This document shows, one piece after another, positions 56,401 through 63,894 of a DNA stretch of 64,000 bases. The DNA is from an uncultured Pseudomonadota bacterium (GTDB lineage: Bacteria > Pseudomonadota > Gammaproteobacteria > Steroidobacterales > Steroidobacteraceae): NCBI GenBank assembly GCA_903879335.1, contig CAIRLC010000034.1, positions 1 to 64,000 on the forward strand, written 5' to 3'. Below the pieces are notes generated by a model. That model worked only from the letters and a program-made list of their open reading frames with translations, made no database searches and had not been told where the DNA came from. The position numbers and the translations under genes were made by a program. Position 1 is the first letter of the stretch, and each line of letters begins with the position of its first letter.

Positions 56401-57822
56401 GGCGCTCCATTGCCGGTGGGTACCGTGCAGGGCAACGAGATGGTTGACTACGATTGGGAGTACGTCTGGCACTGCCATATCTTGGGTCACGAAGAAAATG
56501 ACTTGATGCACCCCATGGTCTACAAGCCGCTCGTTTCCCAGCCGGGGGCACCGACCGCCGTGACGGTGACCTCGAACGCCAAGGTTCTGTGGACCGATGC
56601 GACGCCGGCGTTTGCCCTGACGACCAAGGGTAACGCCACGAACGAGTACGGTTTCTTGGTGGAGCGTGCGCCGATCGTCAATGGCGTGACCCAATCCTTC
56701 GTCGCCTTGCCGCCGGCGCCCGGTGTAGCCGTTGCCGGAGTCAACACACTCGCGAATGCCACGGCGTATCAGGATTCGGTGCCTTCGGCGACGACGGATT
56801 ACCAGTATCGAGTCACAGCAGTGAATGCCGCTGGGGCGACTCCGGCGGCGGTGAGCCCTGTGCTGCATCAGGGTCCGGCGGCACCGACCGGCTTGGCGGC
56901 TTCCAAGGTTTTTGTACCGGCCTCCAGTGCCGTGTCTGTGAACCTGTCGTGGATCGACAATGCCAGTAATGAAACCGGCTACCGCGTGTCCCGCGACGGC
57001 GTCGTTATCGCGACGCTGGGCGCGAACGCATCGTCTTACACGGACACCCTGACCGGCATCACGTCGGCCAATGCCAATGTCGCGCGGACTTACAGAGTTG
57101 TCGCTTACAACTCAACGGCCAGTGCGTCGGTGGCTCAAGCCCTCAACGTCACGCCGGGCGTGAGCCTTGCGGCGCCATCGGCGCTCACCGCCGCCTTGGG
57201 TGGTACGGCAGCGGCGCCGACCGTATCGCTCAGCTGGGTTGATCAGTCGGTGGGCGAGTCGGGTTATGCCGTTTCGCGCGCCACCGGATTGGTCCACGCC
57301 ACAACCGGCGTAATCACCTGGGGTGCGGCATCACGTTTAGCGGCCGCCGGCCGCGGAGCATCGACGACATTGACGGCCAATGAGGCGGCGTTTACCGACA
57401 GTACGGCAACCAAAGACCAGATTTACCAGTACACCGTTACGGCGTTGAATGGCACGGCAGCGGGTCCCGCCGCGTCGTTGACGCAAATGACGAGTACTAC
57501 ACTGGATACGCCGACGCAATTTGCCTCCGGCGGTCAGGCCTCGGCAACCACGGGCATCAAGATCCAGTGGCAGGCTTCAGTCTCAGGGCTCGCAACGGGC
57601 TATGTTGTGGAGCGCTGCCTTGCGCTCACCCCCACAAGTTGCACGGCGACGACGGGAACCTGGACGGCGCTTGCGACCGTTGCCGGTCGCGTGACGCAAA
57701 AGGTCACCGATCTTGCGGTGTCTGCCAAGACGAGCTACGCCTACCGCATGCGTGCGATCAGTGCGCTCTCCGCGAGTCTTAAGTCGCCTGACACAACGGT
57801 GCTGACGATTAAGGTACCCTGA
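53440..57822 (+). CDS. giant exported multicopper oxidase with C-terminal fibronectin-III domains
   Basis: This 1460-residue protein starts at GTG 53440 with AAGGAG upstream. The signal peptide (ALLTVLSGFAVAPVTVAAPG) is followed by a multicopper oxidase core carrying all four copper motifs. FHLHGGDSPWISDG lies near 336, WYHDHTFGLTRQNVYAG near 398, DNHPMHFHLFNVQVIG near 888 and VWHCHILGHEENDLMHP near 1009. From about 1030 to the end are four fibronectin type III-like domains (for example LSWIDNASNETGYRVSRDG, LSWVDQSVGESGYAVSRAT). An insert of about 48 residues (54271-54414) resembles modules of phage tail proteins. The size and the adjacent cytochrome resemble the MofA group of putative Mn(II) oxidases, but the substrate is unproven. 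Confidence 0.87.
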   Translation: MPHLTLFGALSSVLRASRAGSGLALLTVLSGFAVAPVTVAAPGRVCLDPTQTLATCTVGTIGTYYANSELPRVDLSTGAVTGGIRKFIDTVPGLSSANTNTFANHAPGEYISVAEPDLVSYPGAQTYVMAVVEHVQRMHSDLPKDTLQRSYVQLYPKLSERPAAMGKSNPPVKPTSVYGLPLPAPRLLSDVIASTSPIYWPGTQEPIYAMDTPHYLGPVILTQKGVAVRVKMINLLPVGGATTTADAQGNLSVVARNGDIFMPVDESLGGAGESPGPVSATQLVAGAKYTIATLGSTDFKTVGAPKNQVGLTFTALGAGVGSGTAVPKYSQTRASFHLHGGDSPWISDGTPHQWIVAVNDPTPYKRGASAYSAPDQADPGDGQYNLYWPNDQSSRLMWYHDHTFGLTRQNVYAGAAAGYIIIDAAELALLNGDAALGINKALPGSLLDQLVLVLQDKTFVPSDIATQDAKWDTTAWGEPGDLWYPHVYEPFQLWQPNVTAGASEEAASTFNPAGRWDYAMDPNGLYQPPTGSLRQDPDYGAVAFPDGSYFGGPSATPESYMDTPMVNGVAYPVMNVEPKAYRVRFLSAANDRYWNLSLWVADPTVVTPDGRHNTEIKTVPATDGRIGGVPDPTTAGPNIIQFANEAGFFPAPVVFQPKPMSGVTDPNGELTLVRGPGDFYLGGAERADTVIDFSQYAGKTLILYNDSSAPVPGGDPRYDYYTNDPDMTPYGGAPSTLPGYGPNTRTVMQIRVAATLAGGAPAAAAYDARGTGGALATELPKAYAIGSDAHVGLMAGGYDPATTTLTLNDGTQLSPTSAPLSLKVKTIEGYTDPTFGRLIAQIGSELPQAAASTVVASGGTPIAYVDKPTDIVSEGELQYWVIKNNDTDNHPMHFHLFNVQVIGRWDTLNNVFVQPQPDELGWKETVKNWPGEDVFVALKPKTPALPFGLPKSQRLMDPTLPAGATLSAAPRAGGDGTFAFSQFDVTTGAPLPVGTVQGNEMVDYDWEYVWHCHILGHEENDLMHPMVYKPLVSQPGAPTAVTVTSNAKVLWTDATPAFALTTKGNATNEYGFLVERAPIVNGVTQSFVALPPAPGVAVAGVNTLANATAYQDSVPSATTDYQYRVTAVNAAGATPAAVSPVLHQGPAAPTGLAASKVFVPASSAVSVNLSWIDNASNETGYRVSRDGVVIATLGANASSYTDTLTGITSANANVARTYRVVAYNSTASASVAQALNVTPGVSLAAPSALTAALGGTAAAPTVSLSWVDQSVGESGYAVSRATGLVHATTGVITWGAASRLAAAGRGASTTLTANEAAFTDSTATKDQIYQYTVTALNGTAAGPAASLTQMTSTTLDTPTQFASGGQASATTGIKIQWQASVSGLATGYVVERCLALTPTSCTATTGTWTALATVAGRVTQKVTDLAVSAKTSYAYRMRAISALSASLKSPDTTVLTIKVP

Positions 57823-57827
57823 GGTCT

Positions 57828-59597
57828 ATGACCGCCCGCACGACGCCTCTCTGGGTGCTCCTTGGAATCGTCGTGGCGGGTGGCCTCGGGCTCAGTCTCG
57901 CTTTGCCGAGCCAAGCTGCCACGGATGTCGAGCGCTTGGGCCGCAGTATCTACGAGCGGGGTGACTGGCCTTCCGGTCAGCCTATCCGCGCCACCTACGG
58001 CGTCGATACGCCGGTTGAAGGCCGTGCGGCCGCCTGTGTGAATTGCCATCGTCCGTCGGGTCTAGGCAGTGTCGAAGGTCAATCAATCGTGCCGCCCATC
58101 ACGGGGCGCGCCCTGTTCGGCGGGGGCGCGCCTGTGATCGTTCGCGCAGATCGATTGCAGTCCCGTGGTGTCGCGAAGACCCACGAGCCGTACTCCTTAG
58201 ACGAATTCAGCCGAATCCTCGCGGATGGCAGGACGCCAGACGGCCAGAACATCAGTGCGCTCATGCCGCGCTATTCATTCACGCAGACCGAAACAGAGGC
58301 GCTCGCGGCGTACCTCCAAACGCTCTCCACCGATCTCTCTCCTGGTGTCGACGACACGGTCATCCACCTGGCGACCGTCATTACTCCTGGAAATACTGAG
58401 TCGAGGAAAACGGCATTTTTGTTGACCTTGAAGGCGCTCGTTGCGCAATTGAATGTCACGTCCCGACCAACACTTCGCCAAAAAGCATCGCCATTTGATC
58501 GCCGCTATGGCTCACATCGGCAGTGGGAGTTGGCCATTTGGTCGTTGAATGGGCCTTCGAATACGTGGGCGGAACAGTTGCGGCATTTCCAAGCGAAACA
58601 GCCTGTATTCGCCGTGGTTTCCGGCCTTGGCGATACGGAGTGGCAACCCGTGCAGGATTTTTGTGATGCCGAACAGGTTCCGTGTTGGTTTCCAAGCCTG
58701 AATGCGGCACCTTTGAATGCGGCAGACAGTCGTTATGCCTTTTATTTCTCGGCTGGTATCGGCACTGAATCGAGCGTCCTTGCGCAACGTTTCGCCGCGA
58801 TGGGCGGGAAGGTGGTCCAGGTGGTCGGCGCGACCTCTGCGGCAGCGGAGGGCGCCAAGCGGCTGCGGGCGGGGCTGAATGCGTCGGATCGATTGGTCGA
58901 ATTCAAGATCACCGCCGCCGGTCTCATGACGGACCTGGCTAGTCTCAGGGAGTCTGACGCGATCGTCTTTTGGCTGACCCCTGCAGAGCTCCAGTCGTTA
59001 CGTTTCACGGCCAAGCTCAGAGCGTCGAGTTATTTATCCTCGACCCTTGGAATGACGGAGACAGTCGATTTGCCCCAGGCATTGGGCGCGACATCGTTGA
59101 TCCAGCTGGAAGAGACACCGGATCTGAGGGCGAATAATCTTGAGCGACTGCAGACTTGGTTGAGCGCTTCCAATATCCCGGTTGTGGATTTGCGCATGCA
59201 GTCCGAGGTGCGCTTTGCCGTCCGATATCTGGCCAGTTCAGTGCGTTCCATGCTGAGTAACCTCTACACGCCTTATCTCGTTGAGCGCGGCGAGACGATG
59301 ATCGGGTCCTTCGAAGCCATGGCGGTCAATGATGAGGTGATGGCGTTGCAGATGGGTCCCGTGAATAAGCGTCCTTTGTCGGATACGTTACTCAGTGCCG
59401 ATAGCCTCGGCCGGATTGAGCGCGCGCGGGAGCATCTGGACGACATGCGTGCCCGCGGTGGCACCACGGTCTATCCAAGATTGTCGCTGGGTGTCGGCCA
59501 ACGGTTCGCATCAAAAGGCGCCTATGTCGAACCGTTAAGACCAAACGTAAACGGCGCGATATCACCTGAGTGGGTTGTTGCCGAACTCGTCCATTGA
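57828..59597 (+). CDS. cytochrome c / periplasmic-binding-protein type 1 fusion
   Basis: This 589-residue protein starts at ATG 57828, 6 bp after the oxidase stop. A signal peptide (TTPLWVLLGIVVAGGLGLSLAL) precedes a monoheme cytochrome c domain with CVNCH at 70-74 and a likely axial Met in ALMPRYSFT near 145. Residues about 200-560 match the type 1 periplasmic-binding fold of amino-acid ABC substrate-binding proteins, but no permease or ATPase gene is present. The domain pairing and operon position suggest an electron acceptor or adaptor for the multicopper oxidase; this is inference. Binding-protein ligand residues could not be checked. Confidence 0.8.
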   Translation: MTARTTPLWVLLGIVVAGGLGLSLALPSQAATDVERLGRSIYERGDWPSGQPIRATYGVDTPVEGRAAACVNCHRPSGLGSVEGQSIVPPITGRALFGGGAPVIVRADRLQSRGVAKTHEPYSLDEFSRILADGRTPDGQNISALMPRYSFTQTETEALAAYLQTLSTDLSPGVDDTVIHLATVITPGNTESRKTAFLLTLKALVAQLNVTSRPTLRQKASPFDRRYGSHRQWELAIWSLNGPSNTWAEQLRHFQAKQPVFAVVSGLGDTEWQPVQDFCDAEQVPCWFPSLNAAPLNAADSRYAFYFSAGIGTESSVLAQRFAAMGGKVVQVVGATSAAAEGAKRLRAGLNASDRLVEFKITAAGLMTDLASLRESDAIVFWLTPAELQSLRFTAKLRASSYLSSTLGMTETVDLPQALGATSLIQLEETPDLRANNLERLQTWLSASNIPVVDLRMQSEVRFAVRYLASSVRSMLSNLYTPYLVERGETMIGSFEAMAVNDEVMALQMGPVNKRPLSDTLLSADSLGRIERAREHLDDMRARGGTTVYPRLSLGVGQRFASKGAYVEPLRPNVNGAISPEWVVAELVH

Positions 59598-59643
59598 CTC
59601 AGCCGCATGGCGGCACCACTCTTAGATCAAGATAAGGAAATAG

Positions 59644-59844
59644 ATGATGTTCAAGCATATTTTCAGCGCAGTACTTTTGGTGCTCGCGACATCCACGGCG
59701 ATTGCTCAAAGCGCGCCGACTCCACGTGCCGACGCGCACAAGAGCTACGACGACAAGATTCGCGAGTGCCGTAAGCTCGGCGCTGAGCAGGGACTGAGCG
59801 GTGAAGCCTTGCGCGCCTACGTGACGGACTGTGCTCGACGCTAA
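59644..59844 (+). CDS. small secreted PsiF-like protein
   Basis: This 66-residue protein starts with ATG behind AAGGAAAT. A signal peptide (IFSAVLLVLATSTAIAQS) is followed by YDDKIRECRKLGAEQGLSGEALRAYVTDCARR. The two cysteines and the KLGAEQGLSGEALRAY pattern resemble the repeat in PsiF phosphate-starvation proteins, here as a single repeat. The function is unknown. It lies 46 bp after the cytochrome fusion gene and could be the last gene of that operon. The similarity is weak, so this is a tentative family call. Confidence 0.55.
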   Translation: MMFKHIFSAVLLVLATSTAIAQSAPTPRADAHKSYDDKIRECRKLGAEQGLSGEALRAYVTDCARR

Positions 59845-60001
59845 AGCCAACGTCCCTTGCAAGGGTTGCGATTGGGATTGAGTCGATCAGCGACGTGCGG
59901 TAGCGCCGGATCTCGAGAAGCGTTGATGCCTTGGGCGTCGATGCCGAGCGGCGTTGCGCATACGCTATCGACTCCTAGATCTGCGACTCGGGGCAGTGAG
60001 T

Positions 60002-60538
60002 ATGGCGGTACGCGCGATTTTGAAGATGGGTGACCCGCAGTTACTCCAGGTTGCGCGGCCGGTCACTGACTTTCAAGCGCCAGAATTTCGCGAGGCCGTG
60101 CTGGATCTACGCGACACTTTGGCCGCAGTGAAGGGCGCCGGTCTTGCAGCGCCGCAAATTGGCATTGATCTTGCGGTGGTTCTTTTCGGCTTTGATCGTC
60201 TTGTCCGCTACCCGGATGCACCGTCGGTGCCCATGACCCTGCTCGTCAATCCGGTCATTGAGGTGTTATCAGAATCATTGGAAGAGGGTTGGGAAGGCTG
60301 CCTTTCGGTGCCAGGATTGCGTGGGGTCGTGCCGCGGTATGCGCGCATCCGCTACCGCGGGCGAGACGAGTGGGGTGGTCAGATTGATAGGACGGTTGAC
60401 GGTTTTCACGCCCGGGTCGTACAGCACGAATGTGATCATCTCATCGGAAGACTGTATCCGACGCGAATGCAGGACCTGAGCCGGTTGGGCTACACCAGCG
60501 TGTTGTTTCCCGAACTGACAGACCCCAGCGCCGATTGA
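60002..60538 (+). CDS. def: peptide deformylase
   Basis: This 178-residue enzyme starts at ATG 60002 ([21 protein letters not shown]), preferred to a longer frame starting at 59954. The three metal motifs are complete: [21 protein letters not shown] with the metal cysteine, and [17 protein letters not shown] with HExxH. It removes the formyl group from nascent proteins. It is not next to fmt or rsmB, so it is probably a second deformylase gene, with the housekeeping copy elsewhere. It converges on the DUF885 peptidase gene (12 bp apart). Confidence 0.95.
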   Translation: MAVRAILKMGDPQLLQVARPVTDFQAPEFREAVLDLRDTLAAVKGAGLAAPQIGIDLAVVLFGFDRLVRYPDAPSVPMTLLVNPVIEVLSESLEEGWEGCLSVPGLRGVVPRYARIRYRGRDEWGGQIDRTVDGFHARVVQHECDHLIGRLYPTRMQDLSRLGYTSVLFPELTDPSAD

Positions 60539-60550
60539 GCGGGCTCGTCG

Positions 60551-62335
60551 CTAATTCTCTTCGTCGGGATACGGTCCTTTTCCGCCCTCCGCGATAAACC
60601 GATCAATGCGTGAGTTGAGTACACTCATCGGTACGGAACCTAATTCCAACACGGTATCGTGAAAGGCGCGCAGATTGAATTTTTTGCCAAGCGCCGCTTC
60701 GGCGCGAGCACGGCCTCTGACGATTTCAGTTTCCCCGAGGTAATAGGACAGCGCCTGAGCAGGCCAGGCAATATAGCGGTCGACTTCGGTTTCAACTTCG
60801 TGCGCCGGCAGCGTGGTGTACTTCAAAAGATAGTCGATCGCTTGCTGGCGCGTCCATCCCTGGGTATGCATGCCGGTGTCGACCACCAGTCGTGATGCGC
60901 GCCAGATTTGATACCCCAACATTCCGAAACGTTCATAGGGGCTCTGATAGATTCCCATTTCATCACCGAGGCGCTCACAGTAGAGCGCCCAACCTTCGCC
61001 GTAGGCGGAGATGTATGTGTGCTGCCGAAATTCCGGCTGATCCTTATGTTCAAGTGCTAGCGACATCTGCAGCGCATGTCCGGGTGCAGACTCATGCAGG
61101 GTGAGGGCCGGTAAGTTATAGAGTGGTCGAGAGGGTAAGTTATACGTATTCAAAAGGTAGACACCGTTGCCACCACGGCCAGCCGTATAAAAAGGCGCGA
61201 GCTCGTCCGGGACCGGCCGGATCGCAAATCGGGCGCGCGGTAATCGTCCGAAATACTGACCAGAGACTTCATCAAAGCGTTTCGCCACCCATGCTGCCCG
61301 CATGAGCAGTTCCTCCGGCGTCTTCGCCGAAAACCGCGGATCTGTTCGAAGCATGGTCATGAAGTCGTCAAAGCTGCCGGTCCAGCCGGTCGCCTTCATC
61401 GCCTCAACCATTTCGGCATGCAGGCGAGCCACCTCCGATTCTCCAAAGGCATGGATCTCTGTCGGCGTCAGATCAAGTGTCGTGAACTCAGCAATGCGTG
61501 TCCGGTAGTAGACTTCGCCGTCCGGCAGATCCAGGGCGGCAATTGACGTGCGGGTATGCGGCACATAGTCGTTACGAAAAAAATCCAATAACTGCCGATA
61601 AGCCGGCTGAACGGAATCCTGGATGACCGTGAGTGCCTCAGTTCTCAACGCAGCACGTTCGGCCTCAGGCACAGCCGTCATTTTCTCAAATGGACCATAA
61701 AAGAACGTCTGCTCCGGTTTCGCATCGACAATCGGCGTCAATGACCCGTCCCGACCGGCCAGTGTGACCTGTGGAGGGGTGAAGCCTCGGGCAAGTCCGG
61801 CGCGCATCTGCGCTTGCTGCTCGGCGAAATAGCGCGGGATGTCGCGCATCTGAGCGATCCACCGCCGGTAATCTTCGACCGTTCGAAAGGTGCTGCGCGC
61901 GGCGTAGGTGAGACCGGTCCAGAATGCTGAGTCTGAATTAACCGGCATTTCGTAGTCACGCAGCTCCTGAAGGCGCGTCAGAATCTCAATCTGCGGCCGA
62001 TAGACGTCGTAGTTGACGCGCTCGGCTGGCGACAAGTCCTCGCGCCGTATTTCGCGCAGTGCGGCAAGCGTCGTTTGCCAGTGCTTCAAACGTTCGGCTT
62101 GGGATTGGGCATCTACCCTAGGAAGATGGTCGGCGACCTTGCCTGAATCCTCTTCCGAATCGCCGTCATCGCGGCTGCGCCACTTCCACTCGGCGGTATA
62201 GATTTCGCGCAGGCGTGCATCGGCTTTATTGGCGGAAGGGCTCGCGGCCGTCTTCGCTGGAGCGTGGTGCGCCTCGGCAGCGAGTGGGAATAAGGTAATG
62301 GTGGCGAGCAGAACGATGGTCAGACGTGTATGCAC
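60551..62335 (-). CDS. exported DUF885 metallopeptidase-like protein
   Basis: This 594-residue protein starts at GTG 62335 with GGAG 7 nt upstream. A signal peptide (MHTRLTIVLLATITLFPLAAEA) is followed by a largely helical protein with the DUF885 signature. The key motif is ALTLHESAPGHALQMSLALEH (HExxPGH), then AYGEGWALYCERLGDEMGIYQ (with Glu of a gluzincin-like third ligand). YIAWPAQALSYYLGETEI and FHDTVLELGSVPM complete the family. It is probably a zinc carboxypeptidase-type enzyme acting in the periplasm. The gene is convergent with def. Confidence 0.88.
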   Translation of the reverse strand: MHTRLTIVLLATITLFPLAAEAHHAPAKTAASPSANKADARLREIYTAEWKWRSRDDGDSEEDSGKVADHLPRVDAQSQAERLKHWQTTLAALREIRREDLSPAERVNYDVYRPQIEILTRLQELRDYEMPVNSDSAFWTGLTYAARSTFRTVEDYRRWIAQMRDIPRYFAEQQAQMRAGLARGFTPPQVTLAGRDGSLTPIVDAKPEQTFFYGPFEKMTAVPEAERAALRTEALTVIQDSVQPAYRQLLDFFRNDYVPHTRTSIAALDLPDGEVYYRTRIAEFTTLDLTPTEIHAFGESEVARLHAEMVEAMKATGWTGSFDDFMTMLRTDPRFSAKTPEELLMRAAWVAKRFDEVSGQYFGRLPRARFAIRPVPDELAPFYTAGRGGNGVYLLNTYNLPSRPLYNLPALTLHESAPGHALQMSLALEHKDQPEFRQHTYISAYGEGWALYCERLGDEMGIYQSPYERFGMLGYQIWRASRLVVDTGMHTQGWTRQQAIDYLLKYTTLPAHEVETEVDRYIAWPAQALSYYLGETEIVRGRARAEAALGKKFNLRAFHDTVLELGSVPMSVLNSRIDRFIAEGGKGPYPDEEN

Positions 62336-62876
62336 GTGAAAGCTCCAGACCTGATGTCCCGAGATTATCTGATTTGGTGACTGTTAAGGCCGCAACTTAC
62401 ATGATGTCCCGCTGGCACCCGCCCATCCACCGCGGGTACTTTTGCTTCCCACAGGGACCGTCTAAGGCATTCGTGGTGCTGTGCCTTGGCGCTCCAAATG
62501 CATCAAGACCGCGCCACCTGGCGTTATCCCATTCTGTTCACCGGTTAAACGTTGCTCGGAGCCGGTGCGCGGACTGAGATCGGGGGGCTGCGCGATGGGT
62601 GAGCCGCTTATTAAAATCCGCATCGCCGTCCTGCGAGCTCTTGCATTAAAAATCGGCATGTGATTCGGGCCACCGCCGCGCTGCGATTACCCGGAAACAG
62701 AGGATTATGATTTGAGATAGAACGAATCTTGGGCTGAGCGTCAAATGAGCAATCTGAGCGTTTGCTTGGCGTGAAGTGGGTTGCCGCGTCTAGGTAATCC
62801 TTGAAATTGCCTGGACTGAACTTGCTGACCGACCAGAGTCGAGGAGTTTCGACATCTCGCAATATTCTGGAAGGAT
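62336..62876. other. intergenic, no supported gene
   Basis: This is the upstream region of the DUF885 gene plus sequence adjoining the tRNA fragment. A weak hairpin ACCCGC/GCGGGT (62417-62437) is followed by a short T-run but has no gene before it. Open frames here have low protein quality. It is probably chromosomal flank next to an integration site. Confidence 0.45.
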
Positions 62877-62921
62877 TAGTGGGCGGTACAGGGCTTGAAC
62901 CTGTGCTCCCTGCCGTGTGAA
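62877..62921 (-). pseudogene. 3' fragment of a tRNA-Val(CAC) gene (putative attachment-site scar)
   Basis: Read on the minus strand, the anticodon loop TTCACAC (anticodon CAC) and the 3' anticodon stem GGCAG come first. A T-arm with a perfect 5-bp stem (ACAGG-TTCAAGC-CCTGT) follows, then the 3' acceptor strand ACCGCCC and discriminator A, ending CTA rather than CCA. The 5' half of the tRNA is absent; the bases before the anticodon loop do not complete the stem. This is the usual remainder after integration of an element into the 3' end of a tRNA gene. By orientation the element should lie to the right. Confidence 0.78.
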
Positions 62922-63122
62922 TGGCTCGCCTGAAACGGGCTTGGTACAAAGTTGCCGAAAAATGACTGCATTTTCAAGCAGAGGGCTGTTACCGCCATTA
63001 GCTCTGGTGTCGCAGCGCAATTTACGTAATCAGGTCGCGACGGCAGCGAGATCAATCCAATTTGACGGCGAGTAGAAACGCATGCGCAGGTAGCGTCCGT
63101 GCTGACCCGCACATGCAAATAT

Positions 63123-63150
63123 TTGAATAAAATATAAGTATTCGTATAAT
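63123..63150 (+). promoter_or_regulatory. promoter of the right-hand TA operon
   Basis: TTGAAT (63123-63128), 16 bp and a perfect TATAAT (63145-63150). The predicted transcription start falls at or next to the GTG of the toxin gene, so the message would be nearly leaderless. The AT-rich flank contrasts with the neighbouring DNA. Confidence 0.6.
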
Positions 63151-63156
63151 GAGGCA

Positions 63157-63513
63157 GTGCGATCGCGAAAGCTGCCACAGTCGCTGCTGATGAAGTCATT
63201 GGAGTTTCTTGGCTCCAGTCGAGAAGATTTGTCGTTAATGCCTGCAGATGTTCGGCACGATATGGGTCTTGAGTTGATGCGCGTCCAGTATGGGGGACAG
63301 CCAACCGACTTCAAGCCCATGGCGAGTGTTGGTGCTGGCGTCTACGAAATTCGAGTTCGCGATCCATCCGGAGCTTATCGAGCATTCTACGTGGCCAAAT
63401 TCGATTCGGTTGTTTACGTGCTTCATGCGTTCCAAAAAAAGTCGCAGAAGACAGCAAAGTCAGATATCGAGCTAGGCAAACTGCGGTACAAATTAATTGG
63501 AGTAAAGCGGTGA
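63157..63513 (+). CDS. RelE/HigB-like toxin of a type II TA system
   Basis: This 118-residue protein starts at GTG 63157 with GAGG upstream. The pattern WLGSS-type start (KSLEFLGSSREDLSLMPADVRHDMGLEL), then DFKPMASVGAGVYEIRVRD and AFYVAKFDSVVYVLHAFQKKSQKTAKSDIELG, is the phage-Gp49/HigB-type RelE toxin family, which cleaves mRNA on the ribosome. The basic tail completes the fold. It overlaps the antitoxin gene by 4 nt (GTGA), with the toxin first as in higBA. It lies 236 bp right of the tRNA scar, consistent with island cargo. Confidence 0.88.
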   Translation: MRSRKLPQSLLMKSLEFLGSSREDLSLMPADVRHDMGLELMRVQYGGQPTDFKPMASVGAGVYEIRVRDPSGAYRAFYVAKFDSVVYVLHAFQKKSQKTAKSDIELGKLRYKLIGVKR

Positions 63514-63821
63514 AACAAAAAATTGATCCACGTGCTGCAGATACTCGCCGTACTAAGAGCAGTGGGAACGTGTTTCTTGACCTTGGATTTGAGCCGGCAG
63601 AAGCGAAGGTCATGGCGCTTCGGGCGCAGGTCATGATCCATCTTGAGATGTACCTAAAATCGCAAGGCTGGACTCAGGCAGAAGCCGCGGAGCAACTCGG
63701 CGTTTCGCAGCCGAGGGTTTCAAGGTTGCTCAAGGGACAATGGCAGGATTTTAGTCTAGACATGCTTCTGACATTGGCTGCCCGCGTTGGGCTTGAGCCC
63801 CATGTGAGTCTTGCTGCTTGA
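63510..63821 (+). CDS. XRE-family HigA-like antitoxin
   Basis: This is a 103-residue protein with a GTG start inside the toxin stop. After a flexible N-terminal part it has FLDLGFEPAEAKVMALRAQVMIHLEMYLKSQGWT, then a helix-turn-helix (QAEAAEQLGVSQPRVSRLLKGQWQDFSLDMLLTLAARVG). This is the antitoxin partner of the preceding toxin and probably represses the operon. Similar XRE antitoxins with a long N-terminus accompany Gp49-like toxins. The gene is complete. Confidence 0.88.
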   Translation: MKQKIDPRAADTRRTKSSGNVFLDLGFEPAEAKVMALRAQVMIHLEMYLKSQGWTQAEAAEQLGVSQPRVSRLLKGQWQDFSLDMLLTLAARVGLEPHVSLAA

Positions 63822-63894
63822 CATCGCGAGTTGGAAAACGGCTTTTTTTGCTTCAGATGACGGTTGCTAGGCCGAATTCGCTGAGACCTTCGAC

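Noticed and set aside
62462-62663. Overlapping short frames on both strands left of the tRNA fragment
   Set aside because: Neither has a ribosome-binding site, and both are rich in Arg, Pro and Cys with no family resemblance.
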